Origin: an uncultured Prevotella sp.
GTDB lineage: Bacteria; Bacteroidota; Bacteroidia; Bacteroidales; Bacteroidaceae
NCBI GenBank assembly: GCA_900553465.1
Contig: USDT01000003.1
Location: 62,001-126,000 of the forward strand
Length of the DNA: 64,000 nt
Direction of reading: 5' to 3'
The notes under the pieces were generated by a model. That model was not told the DNA's origin. It was given only the letters and a program-made list of their open reading frames with translations, and made no database searches. The translations under genes were made by a program, and so were the position numbers. Positions 42,445 to 51,266 of the stretch are shown piece by piece; the stretch's first letter is position 1, and each line of letters begins with the position of its first letter.

Positions 42445-43434
42445 TTATTTCTTCGGCGCTTTCACGGCTTTCACACCCTCGAAAGTCATCTTCACCGGTT
42501 TGATGTATCCGTTTTCATCGAAGTACATGCGGTCGATACATGTCACACGGCTGTCGCGTCCTTTCTCGGTGAGCGGGCGGCGGTGATATACAATGTAGTA
42601 TTCGTCCTTGCCCGGAACCTGTATTACGGAGTGATGTCCTGCGCCTGTTGCCACTTCGGGATCCTGCTGCAGAATCTTGCCCACGCGCTTGAACGGACCG
42701 AAAGGTGAGTCAGCGATGGCATAAGCCACACTGTAGTCGGGACCGCCCCATCCGCCTTCAGACCACATGAAGTAGTATTTGCCTTTGCGTTTGAGCATGA
42801 ACGGACCTTCAACGTAGTTTTCCGGGGTCACCTCTTTATATGTTGTTCCGTCCTCGAATGGCACTACGCTGAGCAGGTCGGACGACAAGCGCACCATGTT
42901 GCAGTGGCCCCATCCGCCGTAATACATATAATATTGTCCGTCGTCATCGCGGAATACGAACTGGTCGATAGGCTGTGCACCGTTTATTATCTGGCCGATG
43001 AGCGGTTTGCCCAGTGCGTCCTTGTACGGTCCTTCTGGTTTGTCGGATGTTGCGACACCGATGCCTCCGAGTTCGTTGTTGTTCTGGATGTCGTTGGCTC
43101 CGAAGAAAAGATAGTATTTGTCGTTGGCATGTATGATGGCCGGCGCCCACATTGCGCGGCGTGCCCAGCTTACGTTCTTCTTCTCGAGTACACGCGGATG
43201 CTTGGTCCAGTTCACAAGGTCTTTGGATGAGAATGCGTCCATGAATATCTGATCATCGTATGCAGCGGAATAGGTAGGGAAAATCCAGTATTCTCCATTG
43301 AGCACGGCGCCTTCGGGATCGGCATACCATCCTTGGAAAATAGGGTTGCCGCTGGTTTTAGTTTTCTTCGTTCCGGCCTGTCCGCTGGCGGCTATTGCGA
43401 GGATCATGGCGGAGGTAAGCAATAGTTTTCTCAT
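42445..43434 (-). CDS. Secreted GH43 family protein
   Basis: A 329-residue single-propeller GH43 with signal peptide MRKLLLTSAMILAIAASGQA. Catalytic positions visible: WYADPEGAVLNGEYWIFPTY (Asp), RAMWAPAIIHANDKYYLFF (the Asp of WAPD is Ala here), IDQFVFRDDDGQYYMYYG (Asp) and YVEGPFMLKRKGKYYFMWS (Glu). Likely an arabinosidase/xylosidase or a galactan hydrolase; the substituted Asp may change activity. Separated from the GH116 gene by a terminator. Confidence 0.83.
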   Translation of the reverse strand: MRKLLLTSAMILAIAASGQAGTKKTKTSGNPIFQGWYADPEGAVLNGEYWIFPTYSAAYDDQIFMDAFSSKDLVNWTKHPRVLEKKNVSWARRAMWAPAIIHANDKYYLFFGANDIQNNNELGGIGVATSDKPEGPYKDALGKPLIGQIINGAQPIDQFVFRDDDGQYYMYYGGWGHCNMVRLSSDLLSVVPFEDGTTYKEVTPENYVEGPFMLKRKGKYYFMWSEGGWGGPDYSVAYAIADSPFGPFKRVGKILQQDPEVATGAGHHSVIQVPGKDEYYIVYHRRPLTEKGRDSRVTCIDRMYFDENGYIKPVKMTFEGVKAVKAPKK

Positions 43435-43639
43435 TGTTTTGATTTGTTGTTTTTGTTATGGTTATGTTTTTCTTGGGGACAAATGTATTAAAAAAAAGTA
43501 TATTTTACAAATATTGTGTCATGTTTTGCAGCGGTTGGGTTATCATATTTTCACTGCCCGAAAATTAACGTAAAAAAAAGAATTCAGATTTTAACGAGAG
43601 TTAAAAAAATAACAGAAGAAGGATTTAATTGTGAATTTA

Positions 43640-43671
43640 TTTGATAGCTCAATTTAAAAGTTTTAACTTTG
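43640..43671 (+). promoter_or_regulatory. Consensus promoter of the tatA operon
   Basis: TTTG (43640-43643), 20 bp, TAACTTTG (43664-43671): a full match to the Bacteroidetes -33/-7 consensus, about 65 bp before the tatA start. It drives tatAC and probably the oxidoreductase genes behind it. Confidence 0.75.
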
Positions 43672-43735
43672 AACATGCTTTTAAGAAAGCGTGAAAAACA
43701 TAACTGATTAACTAACTAAAAGTGTAAATGCTACT

Positions 43736-43954
43736 ATGATTATTTCTCAACTGTTATTTTTAGGTTCGATAGGCATGCCTGAGGTGCTGATTATAGCATT
43801 GATAGTATTGCTTCTCTTTGGCGGAAAGAAGATACCTGAACTCATGAAAGGTCTGGGTAAAGGCGTCAAAAGCTTTAAGGACGGAGTGAACGGAATTGAA
43901 AAAGATTTGAATGCAGACATCAACGCGTCTGCCGAAGATAAAAAGAAAGACTAA
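43736..43954 (+). CDS. tatA: Twin-arginine translocase subunit TatA
   Basis: A 72-residue protein with one N-terminal membrane helix ([18 protein letters not shown]), then the conserved hinge [20 protein letters not shown] forming the amphipathic helix, and a charged tail. Forms the pore part of the Tat export system for folded proteins. tatC follows 18 bp later; no tatB is present, as in minimal TatAC systems. Its position directly before two Gfo/Idh genes, one with a Tat signal, suggests dedicated export. Confidence 0.92.
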   Translation: MIISQLLFLGSIGMPEVLIIALIVLLLFGGKKIPELMKGLGKGVKSFKDGVNGIEKDLNADINASAEDKKKD

Positions 43955-43972
43955 AAAACAGCGTATCCCATA

Positions 43973-44806
43973 ATGGCATTAAGAGCGGACATGACTTTTT
44001 GGGACCATCTTGAGGCTTTGCGCTGGACGTTGGTGAGGTCGTTTACGGCAATAGGAATATTCTTTGTCGCAGGTTTTGCATTTATTCCTTACATATTCGA
44101 TCACGTAGTGATGGCGCCGAGCCGGGATGATTTCTTCCTTTACAGATTTCTTGCAAGGTTGGGTGAGGTGTTGCCACTTGTTCCCGGAGAGGTTATCAAA
44201 CCATTTCATGTTGACATTATTAATATAAAATTGTCTTCGCAGTTTTTTCTGCACATTTCGCTCTCTTTGTGGCTTGCATTGCTCGTTGCATTTCCTTATC
44301 TGGTTTACGAAGTATGGAAATTTGTATGTCCTGCGTTGTATGACAATGAGCGTAAAGGCATCAAGTTTACGTTTCTATTCGGCACGATAATGTTCTATCT
44401 GGGATGTGTCATAGGATATACGGTGGTATTCCCGCTTACGCTCAGATTCCTTTACACATACGAGATAAGTTCGTTCATAACCAACCAGTTGTCGTTAGAC
44501 TCGTACATGAACAATTTCCTGATGCTTATTTTCATGATGGGTATTGTGTTCGAGTTGCCGTTGCTTGCCATGTTGATGTCAAAACTGGGATTCCTGAACA
44601 GAAGTTTCTTTTCTGAGTACAGACGACATGCGATTGTCGCTATTATGTTTGTCGCAGCTGTGATAACACCGTCGTCTGACCCGTTCACACTTATGGCTGT
44701 GTTCATCCCTGTATACGTATTGTGGGAACTCAGCGCCTTCCTTGTGAAACCGGCTCCGGCTGAGGATGACATTGAGGAAGAATGTACCGAACTGAAAAAT
44801 GAATAG
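43973..44806 (+). CDS. tatC: Twin-arginine translocase subunit TatC
   Basis: A 277-residue polytopic protein: starts ADMTFWDHLEALRWTLVRSF (the conserved HLEELR motif as HLEALR), six membrane segments, and FELPLLAMLMSKLG / ITPSSDPFTLMAVFIPVYVLWE near the end, as in TatC. It recognises twin-arginine signals. The gene ends 15 bp before an oxidoreductase gene. Confidence 0.93.
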   Translation: MALRADMTFWDHLEALRWTLVRSFTAIGIFFVAGFAFIPYIFDHVVMAPSRDDFFLYRFLARLGEVLPLVPGEVIKPFHVDIINIKLSSQFFLHISLSLWLALLVAFPYLVYEVWKFVCPALYDNERKGIKFTFLFGTIMFYLGCVIGYTVVFPLTLRFLYTYEISSFITNQLSLDSYMNNFLMLIFMMGIVFELPLLAMLMSKLGFLNRSFFSEYRRHAIVAIMFVAAVITPSSDPFTLMAVFIPVYVLWELSAFLVKPAPAEDDIEEECTELKNE

Positions 44807-44821
44807 CTAAACTAAATCATA

Positions 44822-45913
44822 ATGGAAAACTCTAAAATAAACGTTGGATTAATCGGATTTGGCAGGATGGGCAGCAAATACCTGCGTAAATTCAATGCAA
44901 CAGGAAAATATCACTTTTCTTACATCTGTGATGTTGATCCGGAGGCACAGGCTATGGCACGTAAGCTATCGCCGGAATCAAAGGTGGTGGATAATGAGGA
45001 TATGATATTCAATGACGACAACGTACAGTGTGTGATATTGTCGACATTGGCAAACATGCGCAAGGAACAGATTGAGAAAGCCGTAAAGCATGGCAAGCAT
45101 GTGATATCGGAAAAGCCTATCGCGGATACTCCGGAAAGAGAGTGGGCGGCAGTGAACTGTGTGGAAGGTTCGAATGTGTTGTCGACTGTCAACCTCTATC
45201 TGCGCAATTCGTGGTATCACAACAAAATGAAACAATATATCGACGAGGGAGAACTCGGCGAACTCGCTATAATACGTGTGTGCCATATGACACCGGGACT
45301 TGCGCCCGGCGAGGGACACGAATATGAAGGTCCTGCATTCCATGACTGCGGAATGCATTATGTGGACATAACAAGATGGTATGCCGGAGCGGAATACAAG
45401 ACATGGAATGCACAGGGCGTAAGAATGTGGAACTACAAGGATCCGTGGTGGGTGCAGTGTCATGGCACATTTACCAACGGTGTTGTGTTCGACATTACAC
45501 AGGGATTTGTTTACGGACAATTGTCAAAGGATCAGACACACAATTCTTATGTCGACCTGATAGGAACAAAGGGCATCGTACGCATGCATCACGATTTCAA
45601 GACAGCGGTTGTGGAACTCCGTGGCGTGACAAAGACCGAGATAACCGAACTTCCTTATGGTGCAAAGAACATAGACGTTATGGGAGAACTCTTTGCTGAG
45701 AGTCTGGAGAAAGGACGTCTGAATCCTCAGCTTCCTACATTCCGTGATTCTGCAATAGCTTCAGAGTATGCATGGAAATTCTTTGAAGACACCAAGAATC
45801 ATGAACTTCCGGCTATCGGAAATCTGGAAACACTGGACGAGATACTTCAGCGCCGCAGAACCATCAAGAATGGATACGGACTGCTCGGACAGAACAAATG
45901 GGCGGACGATTGA
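44822..45913 (+). CDS. Gfo/Idh/MocA family oxidoreductase (cytoplasmic type)
   Basis: A 363-residue protein without a signal peptide, starting KINVGLIGFGRMGSKYLRKF (Rossmann Gly motif), with ISEKPIADTPE carrying the EKP catalytic motif and FHDCGMHYVDITRWYAGA in the substrate domain. Probably reduces or oxidises a sugar in the cytoplasm, for example the keto-sugar product of the pathway. It follows tatC by 15 bp, so it belongs to the tat operon. Confidence 0.87.
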   Translation: MENSKINVGLIGFGRMGSKYLRKFNATGKYHFSYICDVDPEAQAMARKLSPESKVVDNEDMIFNDDNVQCVILSTLANMRKEQIEKAVKHGKHVISEKPIADTPEREWAAVNCVEGSNVLSTVNLYLRNSWYHNKMKQYIDEGELGELAIIRVCHMTPGLAPGEGHEYEGPAFHDCGMHYVDITRWYAGAEYKTWNAQGVRMWNYKDPWWVQCHGTFTNGVVFDITQGFVYGQLSKDQTHNSYVDLIGTKGIVRMHHDFKTAVVELRGVTKTEITELPYGAKNIDVMGELFAESLEKGRLNPQLPTFRDSAIASEYAWKFFEDTKNHELPAIGNLETLDEILQRRRTIKNGYGLLGQNKWADD

Positions 45914-45986
45914 AAAGACCGCCCTTAAGAAAAAGATTTTTATTTAATGCCAACCTAATATATAAACTCTTAAAAACAAAACAATC

Positions 45987-47459
45987 ATGTCGAACATTTC
46001 AAGACGAGATTTTCTTAAAACAGGAGCTGCTGCAATCGCAGGATTCACTATTGCTCCGAGTTCTATCTTAGGCAAGAGTCACGGACACAAAGCTCCGTCT
46101 GACAAGCTTAATATTGCCGTAGTTGGTATCGGTGGTATGGGACATGCCAATATCAATGCAGTGAAAGACACAGAAAACATTGTTGCACTCTGTGACGTAA
46201 ACTGGGATTACGCAAAAGGTGTTTTTGACGAATTCCCGAATGCAAAGAGATATTGGGATTATCGCAAGATGTATGAGGAGATGAACAAGACTATCGACGC
46301 TGTAATCATTGCAACGGCCGACCACACTCATGCTATCATTACTGCGGATGCTATGACACTTGGCAAGCACGTTTATTGCCAGAAACCTCTGACACACTCT
46401 GTGTATGAATCACGCTTGCTTACCAAGCTTGCTGCTTCAACAGGTGTGGCAACATCAATGGGTAACCAGGGATCTTCTTGGGACGGCACACAGCTTGTAT
46501 GCGACTGGATCTGGAATGGCGAGATTGGTGAAGTTACAAAAGTAGAATGTGCAACAGACCGTCCTATCTGGCCGCAGGGACTCAACGCTCCTGAGAAAGA
46601 GGATCCTATACCTGATACTCTTAACTGGGATCTGTTCACGGGACCGGCAAAACTGAATCCGTACAGTGCTGTTTACCAGCCGTGGAACTGGCGCGGATGG
46701 TGGGATTATGGAACTGGCGCGCTCGGCGATATGGCTTGCCACATACTCCATCAGCCGTTCAAGGCCCTCAAACTTGGCTATCCTACTAAGGTTGAAGGTT
46801 CTTCTACATTGTTGCTCAACGCTTGCGCACCGCAGGCACAGCATGTTAAGATGGTGTTCCCGGCTCGCGAGAATATGCCTAAGCTTGCATTGCCGGAAGT
46901 TGAGGTTCACTGGTATGATGGTGGTATGATGCCTGACCGTCCAGCTGGATTCCCACAAGGTAAAGAACTCATGCAGTCTGGTGGTGGTCTTACAATATTC
47001 CACGGAACAAAAGATACACTTATCTGTGGTTGCTACGGACAGGAACCGTGGTTGCTCTCTGGCCGCAAGCCGAACGCTCCTCAGGTTGCACGCCGCGTGA
47101 AAGTTTCTCACGAAATGGACTGGGTACGTGCCTGCAAGGAAAGCAAAGAAAACCGCGTAAAGACAAACTCAGACTTCTCAGAGGCAGGTCCGTTCAACGA
47201 AATGGTTGTTATGGGCGTTCTCGCAGTTCGTCTGCAGGGTCTTCATAAAACTCTTGAATGGGATGGTGAAAACATGCGATTCACAAACATCGGTGCAAAC
47301 GAAACAATACGCACTGTCATAAAGGACGGTTTCACAATCCACAACGGACACCCGTCATTCAACAAGACATGGACCGATCCGGTGAATGCTCAGCAGTTCG
47401 CAAACGAACTTATCAAGCATACTTATCGTGATGGTTGGAAACTTCCTGATATGCCTTAA
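45987..47459 (+). CDS. Tat-exported Gfo/Idh/MocA oxidoreductase
   Basis: A 490-residue protein with a clear twin-arginine signal (SRRDFLKTGAAAIAGFTIAP). Rossmann start KLNIAVVGIGGMGHANINAV; catalytic YCQKPLTHSVYE (QKP instead of EKP); long C-terminal domain with WNWRGWWDYGTGALGDMACH. Relatives are candidates for C3 oxidation of glycosides outside the cytoplasm. Lies immediately downstream of tatC and the first oxidoreductase and upstream of two DUF1080 genes. Confidence 0.88.
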   Translation: MSNISRRDFLKTGAAAIAGFTIAPSSILGKSHGHKAPSDKLNIAVVGIGGMGHANINAVKDTENIVALCDVNWDYAKGVFDEFPNAKRYWDYRKMYEEMNKTIDAVIIATADHTHAIITADAMTLGKHVYCQKPLTHSVYESRLLTKLAASTGVATSMGNQGSSWDGTQLVCDWIWNGEIGEVTKVECATDRPIWPQGLNAPEKEDPIPDTLNWDLFTGPAKLNPYSAVYQPWNWRGWWDYGTGALGDMACHILHQPFKALKLGYPTKVEGSSTLLLNACAPQAQHVKMVFPARENMPKLALPEVEVHWYDGGMMPDRPAGFPQGKELMQSGGGLTIFHGTKDTLICGCYGQEPWLLSGRKPNAPQVARRVKVSHEMDWVRACKESKENRVKTNSDFSEAGPFNEMVVMGVLAVRLQGLHKTLEWDGENMRFTNIGANETIRTVIKDGFTIHNGHPSFNKTWTDPVNAQQFANELIKHTYRDGWKLPDMP

Positions 47460-47500
47460 TTTGTTAACAGTACACAATAGAAAGGATATTATCTGATAAT

Positions 47501-48322
47501 ATGAAGAAAATATTTTATTCATTGGCAGGTATCGCTTTCGCAGGCACCCTTATGTCGTGCAGTGGAGGAATGAAGGTCACAAAGCTGGCTGTATCTCCTT
47601 CACTGGGCGCAGCTGAGAATGTGCTTGTTGACATGCCTGTTGATAAAGGCTATTATGTGATATTCGACGGCAAGTCTCTCAACGGATGGCGTGGTTATGG
47701 CAAGAGTTATATGCCGGACTGCTGGAAGATTGAGGACGGATGTCTCAAATTCTCAAGAAGCAACGGAAAAGAAGGCGGCGATGTAATCTTTGCACACAAG
47801 TTCAGAAACTTCGAACTTGAGATGGAATGGAAGATATGTAAAGGCGGTAACTCCGGTATCTTCTATCTTGCACAGGAATTCTATACAATAGGTAATGACG
47901 GCAAGATGAACATCGAACCTATCTACATTTCCGCTCCTGAATATCAGGTGCTGGACAACGAGAACCATCCTGACGCAAAACTCGGAAAGGACAACAACCG
48001 CAAGTCTGCGTCGCTTTACGACATGATTCCTGCAAAACCGCAGAATGCAAATCCTTACGGTGAATGGAACAAGACAAAGATTGTCGTTAAGGACGGTGTT
48101 GTTTCACACTATCAGAACGATGTGAAGGTTCTTGAATACAAACTCTGGACAAAAGAGTGGACCGATCTGTTGCAGCAGAGCAAGTTCAGCGAGAAGGCAT
48201 GGCCTCAGGCATTCATTCTTCTCAACGACTGTGGTGGAGTGCTTCACAGCGGTTATATAGGACTTCAGGATCACGGTGACGACGTCTGGTACCGCAATAT
48301 CCGTGTGAAAGTTCTTGAGTAA
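47501..48322 (+). CDS. DUF1080 (3-keto-disaccharide hydrolase family) lipoprotein
   Basis: A 273-residue lipoprotein: signal with the lipobox LMSC (MKKIFYSLAGIAFAGTLMSC). The DUF1080 jelly roll spans about 50-270: DKGYYVIFDGKSLNGWRGYG, FRNFELEMEWKICKGGNSGI, PEYQVLDNENHPDAKLGKDN, GYIGLQDHGDDVWYRNIRVK. Would cleave 3-keto-glycosides at the cell envelope. Paralogue of the next gene, about 35 bp away. Confidence 0.87.
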   Translation: MKKIFYSLAGIAFAGTLMSCSGGMKVTKLAVSPSLGAAENVLVDMPVDKGYYVIFDGKSLNGWRGYGKSYMPDCWKIEDGCLKFSRSNGKEGGDVIFAHKFRNFELEMEWKICKGGNSGIFYLAQEFYTIGNDGKMNIEPIYISAPEYQVLDNENHPDAKLGKDNNRKSASLYDMIPAKPQNANPYGEWNKTKIVVKDGVVSHYQNDVKVLEYKLWTKEWTDLLQQSKFSEKAWPQAFILLNDCGGVLHSGYIGLQDHGDDVWYRNIRVKVLE

Positions 48323-48356
48323 GCTAAAATCAAAATTTTAAAAGACACAAAGACTT

Positions 48357-49247
48357 ATGAAGAAATTATTAGTAGTGTTTGTCGGCACGTTGCTTATGGT
48401 AACGTCATGCGGCAACAAGACAAATAAGTGCGAGTGCAACTGCACATGCCCGGGTTGTACATGCAACCAGCAGAAACCTGCAGACAAGGCAAAACTTGAT
48501 TATAAGGTTGCTGACAAGAAGAATGTTGATATTTCTAAATTCCCGGTTGACAAGGACGGCTACATCGTTCTGTTCGACGGTAAGACTCTCAACGGCTGGC
48601 GTGGCTACGGCATGGACACACCTCCAAAGAGCTGGACTGTTGAAGACGGCGCTATCAAACTGAAGGGTTCAGGCACAGGAGAAGCTCAGGTAGAAGGCGG
48701 TGGCGACCTTATCTTCGCTTCCAAATTCCAGAACTTCGAACTCGAACTCGAATACAAGATTTCTGAAGGCGGTAACTCCGGTATCTTCTATCTTGCACAG
48801 GAAGTTACAACAACAGAGAACGGCAAGGACGTATATCTGCCTATCTGGCAGTCGGCTTCTGAGTATCAGGTGCTCGACAATGACAGACATCCGGACGCTA
48901 AGCTCGGACAGGACGGTAACCGTCAGTCAGCTTCTCTTTATGACATGATACCAGCCAAACCACAGAACGCTAAACCGGCCGGTGAGTGGAACAAGGCTAA
49001 GATCATGGTTTACAAAGGAACCGTTATCCACGGTCAGAACGACAAGAACGTAGTTGAATACCACCTCTGGACTCCGAAATGGACAGAAATGCTTCAGGCA
49101 AGCAAGTTCAAGGAGAACGGTGATTTCCCAATCGCATACGAACTGCTCAACAACATGGGTGGCAAGAATCATGAGGGATATATCGGTCTTCAGGATCATG
49201 GTGACGATGTATGGTATCGCAACATTCGTATCAAGGTTTTGAAATAA
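48357..49247 (+). CDS. DUF1080 lipoprotein with Cys-rich N-terminus
   Basis: A 296-residue lipoprotein with lipobox VTSC (Cys 18), then six cysteines at residues 25, 27, 29, 31, 34 and 36 (KCECNCTCPGCTC), then the DUF1080 fold (DKDGYIVLFDGKTLNGWRGY, FQNFELELEYKISEGGNSGI, EGYIGLQDHGDDVWYRNIRI). Close paralogue of the gene before it. The Cys cluster is not part of the family fold and could bind a metal or form a disulfide knot next to the membrane anchor. Confidence 0.87.
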   Translation: MKKLLVVFVGTLLMVTSCGNKTNKCECNCTCPGCTCNQQKPADKAKLDYKVADKKNVDISKFPVDKDGYIVLFDGKTLNGWRGYGMDTPPKSWTVEDGAIKLKGSGTGEAQVEGGGDLIFASKFQNFELELEYKISEGGNSGIFYLAQEVTTTENGKDVYLPIWQSASEYQVLDNDRHPDAKLGQDGNRQSASLYDMIPAKPQNAKPAGEWNKAKIMVYKGTVIHGQNDKNVVEYHLWTPKWTEMLQASKFKENGDFPIAYELLNNMGGKNHEGYIGLQDHGDDVWYRNIRIKVLK

Positions 49248-49274
49248 TCGCTGATAGAACGATAAATGAATAAC

Positions 49275-49333
49275 AAAGAAACTGTTTCGGTCCGGAACGT
49301 CGATGATGTGAAGAGACGGAACAGTTTCTTTTA
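49275..49333 (+). terminator. Terminator after the paired DUF1080 genes
   Basis: AAAGAAACTGTT (49275-49286) pairs with AACAGTTTCTTT (49320-49331), with a smaller inner hairpin and a T-run. It ends the tatAC operon. Confidence 0.8.
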
Positions 49334-49354
49334 TTACATAAAAAACATAGGACA

Positions 49355-50275
49355 ATGATGAATAGAAATATAATTGTTTCAGTATTGCTTTCAGTGTTGT
49401 TTTCTCTGACAGCAGGTACACAGGCTTTTGCCAAAGGTAAAAAGGACGTGTGCATACAGCTTTATTCTGTTAGAAGCATTCTTGACGGCGTGAACAAAGA
49501 CGGACAGGCCGACCAGAAATATACCGACATTCTCAACAAACTGGGCAAAATGGGATACACAAGCGTTGAGGCTGCCAACTACGACCAGGGCCGAGGAACA
49601 TTCTACGGCCGTACTCCGTCGCAGTTCAAGCAGGATGTTGAGAAAGCCGGCATGAAGGTTCTGTCCTCTCATATAGGTCATGGCCTTAGTGGCGAAGAAC
49701 TTGCTTCCGGCGATTACTCAGAGGCATTGAAGTGGTGGAGCAAATGTATTGCCGACCACAAGGCTGCCGGAATGAAGTACATCGTATGCCCATGGATGGA
49801 AGTACCCAAGACACTGAAAGACCTTGACACATACTGCCGCTACTACAACGAAGTGGGCAAGATGTGCAAAGAGGCAGGTATGCAGTTCGGATATCACAAC
49901 CATTCGCACGAGTTCCAGAAGGTTGAGGACAAGGTGATGTACGACTACATGCTCGAGAATACAAATCCTGAATACGTGTTCTTCCAGATGGACCTCTACT
50001 GGGTGGTTCGCGGCCAGTGCAGTCCGGTAAGCTATTTCAAGCGCTATCCGGGACGTTTCAAGATCTATCATGTGAAGGACGACAAGGAAATCGGCCAGAG
50101 CGGAATGGTTGGATACGACGCAATATTCCGCAATGCCGATGTTGCCGGAGTGCAGGCCATCGTTGCCGAAATCGAACAGTACACAATGCCTGTTGAGGAA
50201 AGTGTTGAGGCAAGTCTCCGCTATCTGCAGGAAGCTCCGTTCGTAAAGGCTTCTTACTCCTACAACTGCAAGTGA
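49355..50275 (+). CDS. Secreted sugar phosphate isomerase/epimerase-like TIM barrel
   Basis: A 306-residue protein with a signal peptide (SVLLSVLFSLTAGTQAFAKG). TIM-barrel (xylose isomerase-like) motifs: DVCIQLYSVRSILDG, GKMGYTSVEAANYDQGRG, GMQFGYHNHSHEFQKVED (His pair and Glu), FFQMDLYWVVRGQCSPV (Asp), RFKIYHVKDDKEI (His, Asp), AIVAEIEQYTMPVEESV (Glu). Would isomerise or epimerise a free or keto-sugar outside the cytoplasm. Placed between DUF1080 genes. Confidence 0.86.
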   Translation: MMNRNIIVSVLLSVLFSLTAGTQAFAKGKKDVCIQLYSVRSILDGVNKDGQADQKYTDILNKLGKMGYTSVEAANYDQGRGTFYGRTPSQFKQDVEKAGMKVLSSHIGHGLSGEELASGDYSEALKWWSKCIADHKAAGMKYIVCPWMEVPKTLKDLDTYCRYYNEVGKMCKEAGMQFGYHNHSHEFQKVEDKVMYDYMLENTNPEYVFFQMDLYWVVRGQCSPVSYFKRYPGRFKIYHVKDDKEIGQSGMVGYDAIFRNADVAGVQAIVAEIEQYTMPVEESVEASLRYLQEAPFVKASYSYNCK

Positions 50276-50291
50276 TAGAACATACAAGCGT

Positions 50292-50324
50292 GCGCCCGTT
50301 ATGTCATGACGGGCGCCGTTTTTT
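50292..50324 (+). terminator. Terminator after the isomerase-like gene
   Basis: GCGCCCGT (50292-50299) pairs with ACGGGCGC (50309-50316), followed by CG and six T residues. Confidence 0.85.
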
Positions 50325-50361
50325 ATATGTATATATATAAATTACCAAATAAATTATTATT

Positions 50362-51126
50362 ATGAATAACACAAGAAATCTTTTCGCGGCAACTCTGATG
50401 CTCGCCGCAGCAGGCAGTGCGTATGCCCAGGAAGGCATGCGCCCGGAGATGTCTGAGTTTTACACACCGGTGACAACTGTTGTCGCACCGGGTTCTGATC
50501 TGCAGGGTGGCGGCTTCACTGCTCCGTCTGATGCCATCGTTCTGTTCGACGGCAGCGATCTTTCCGCATGGGAGAATACACAGGGCGGTCCGGCAGAATG
50601 GAAGGTTGCTGACGGCGTGATGACTGTTGACAAGAGCAAAGGCGACATCCGCACAAAGGAGAAGTTTGAGAACTTCCAACTCCATATCGAGTGGCGCGTT
50701 CCGGAGAATATTCACGGTGAAGGACAGGCACGCGGCAACAGCGGTGTCTATCTGCAGGGAATGTACGAGCTCCAGGTGCTCGACAGCTACAACAACAGCA
50801 CATACGTGAACGGTCAGGCCGGCAGTATCTACAAGCAGACTGCTCCGTTGGTGAACGCAATGCGCAAGCCGGGTGAATGGAATGTTTATGACATCATCTA
50901 CACAGCTCCTGTGTTCAAGGAAGACGGTACATACCGTTCATTCCCACGTGTTACCGTTATTCAGAACGGTGTGCTGGTTCAGAACAACACCACTATCATC
51001 GGTACTACCGAGTACATCGGCTTCCCACAGGTGCGTGCCCATGGCGCCGGTCCGATTCTTCTCCAGAGTCACGGCGACCCGAGCGAACCTATCAGCTTCC
51101 GCAACATCTGGATCCGCAAGCTGTAA
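50362..51126 (+). CDS. Secreted DUF1080 protein
   Basis: A 254-residue protein with a signal peptide (NNTRNLFAATLMLAAAGSAYA). DUF1080 fold: IVLFDGSDLSAWENTQGGPA, FENFQLHIEWRVPENIHGEG, ARGNSGVYLQGMYELQVLDS, AHGAGPILLQSHGDPSEPIS. Less similar to the two lipoproteins, so probably a different specificity. Fourth DUF1080 protein in the locus. Confidence 0.85.
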   Translation: MNNTRNLFAATLMLAAAGSAYAQEGMRPEMSEFYTPVTTVVAPGSDLQGGGFTAPSDAIVLFDGSDLSAWENTQGGPAEWKVADGVMTVDKSKGDIRTKEKFENFQLHIEWRVPENIHGEGQARGNSGVYLQGMYELQVLDSYNNSTYVNGQAGSIYKQTAPLVNAMRKPGEWNVYDIIYTAPVFKEDGTYRSFPRVTVIQNGVLVQNNTTIIGTTEYIGFPQVRAHGAGPILLQSHGDPSEPISFRNIWIRKL

Positions 51127-51222
51127 TGGTGCGTATCTGATACAGAAAACAAAGCAGCCGTGCTACACGCCGCGCTGTTCCGTTCTGCGGAAAGCGGCAT
51201 GCCTTGCACGGCTGCAATGACT

Positions 51223-51266
51223 AAGAGCCCGGATGATTCACCCGATGAACCATTCGGGCTCTTTTC
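51223..51266. terminator. Bidirectional terminator
   Basis: AAGAGCCCGGATG pairs with CATTCGGGCTCTT (one mismatch) and is followed by TTCT on the plus strand. It includes the stop codon of the convergent flavodoxin-ferredoxin gene. Confidence 0.8.
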
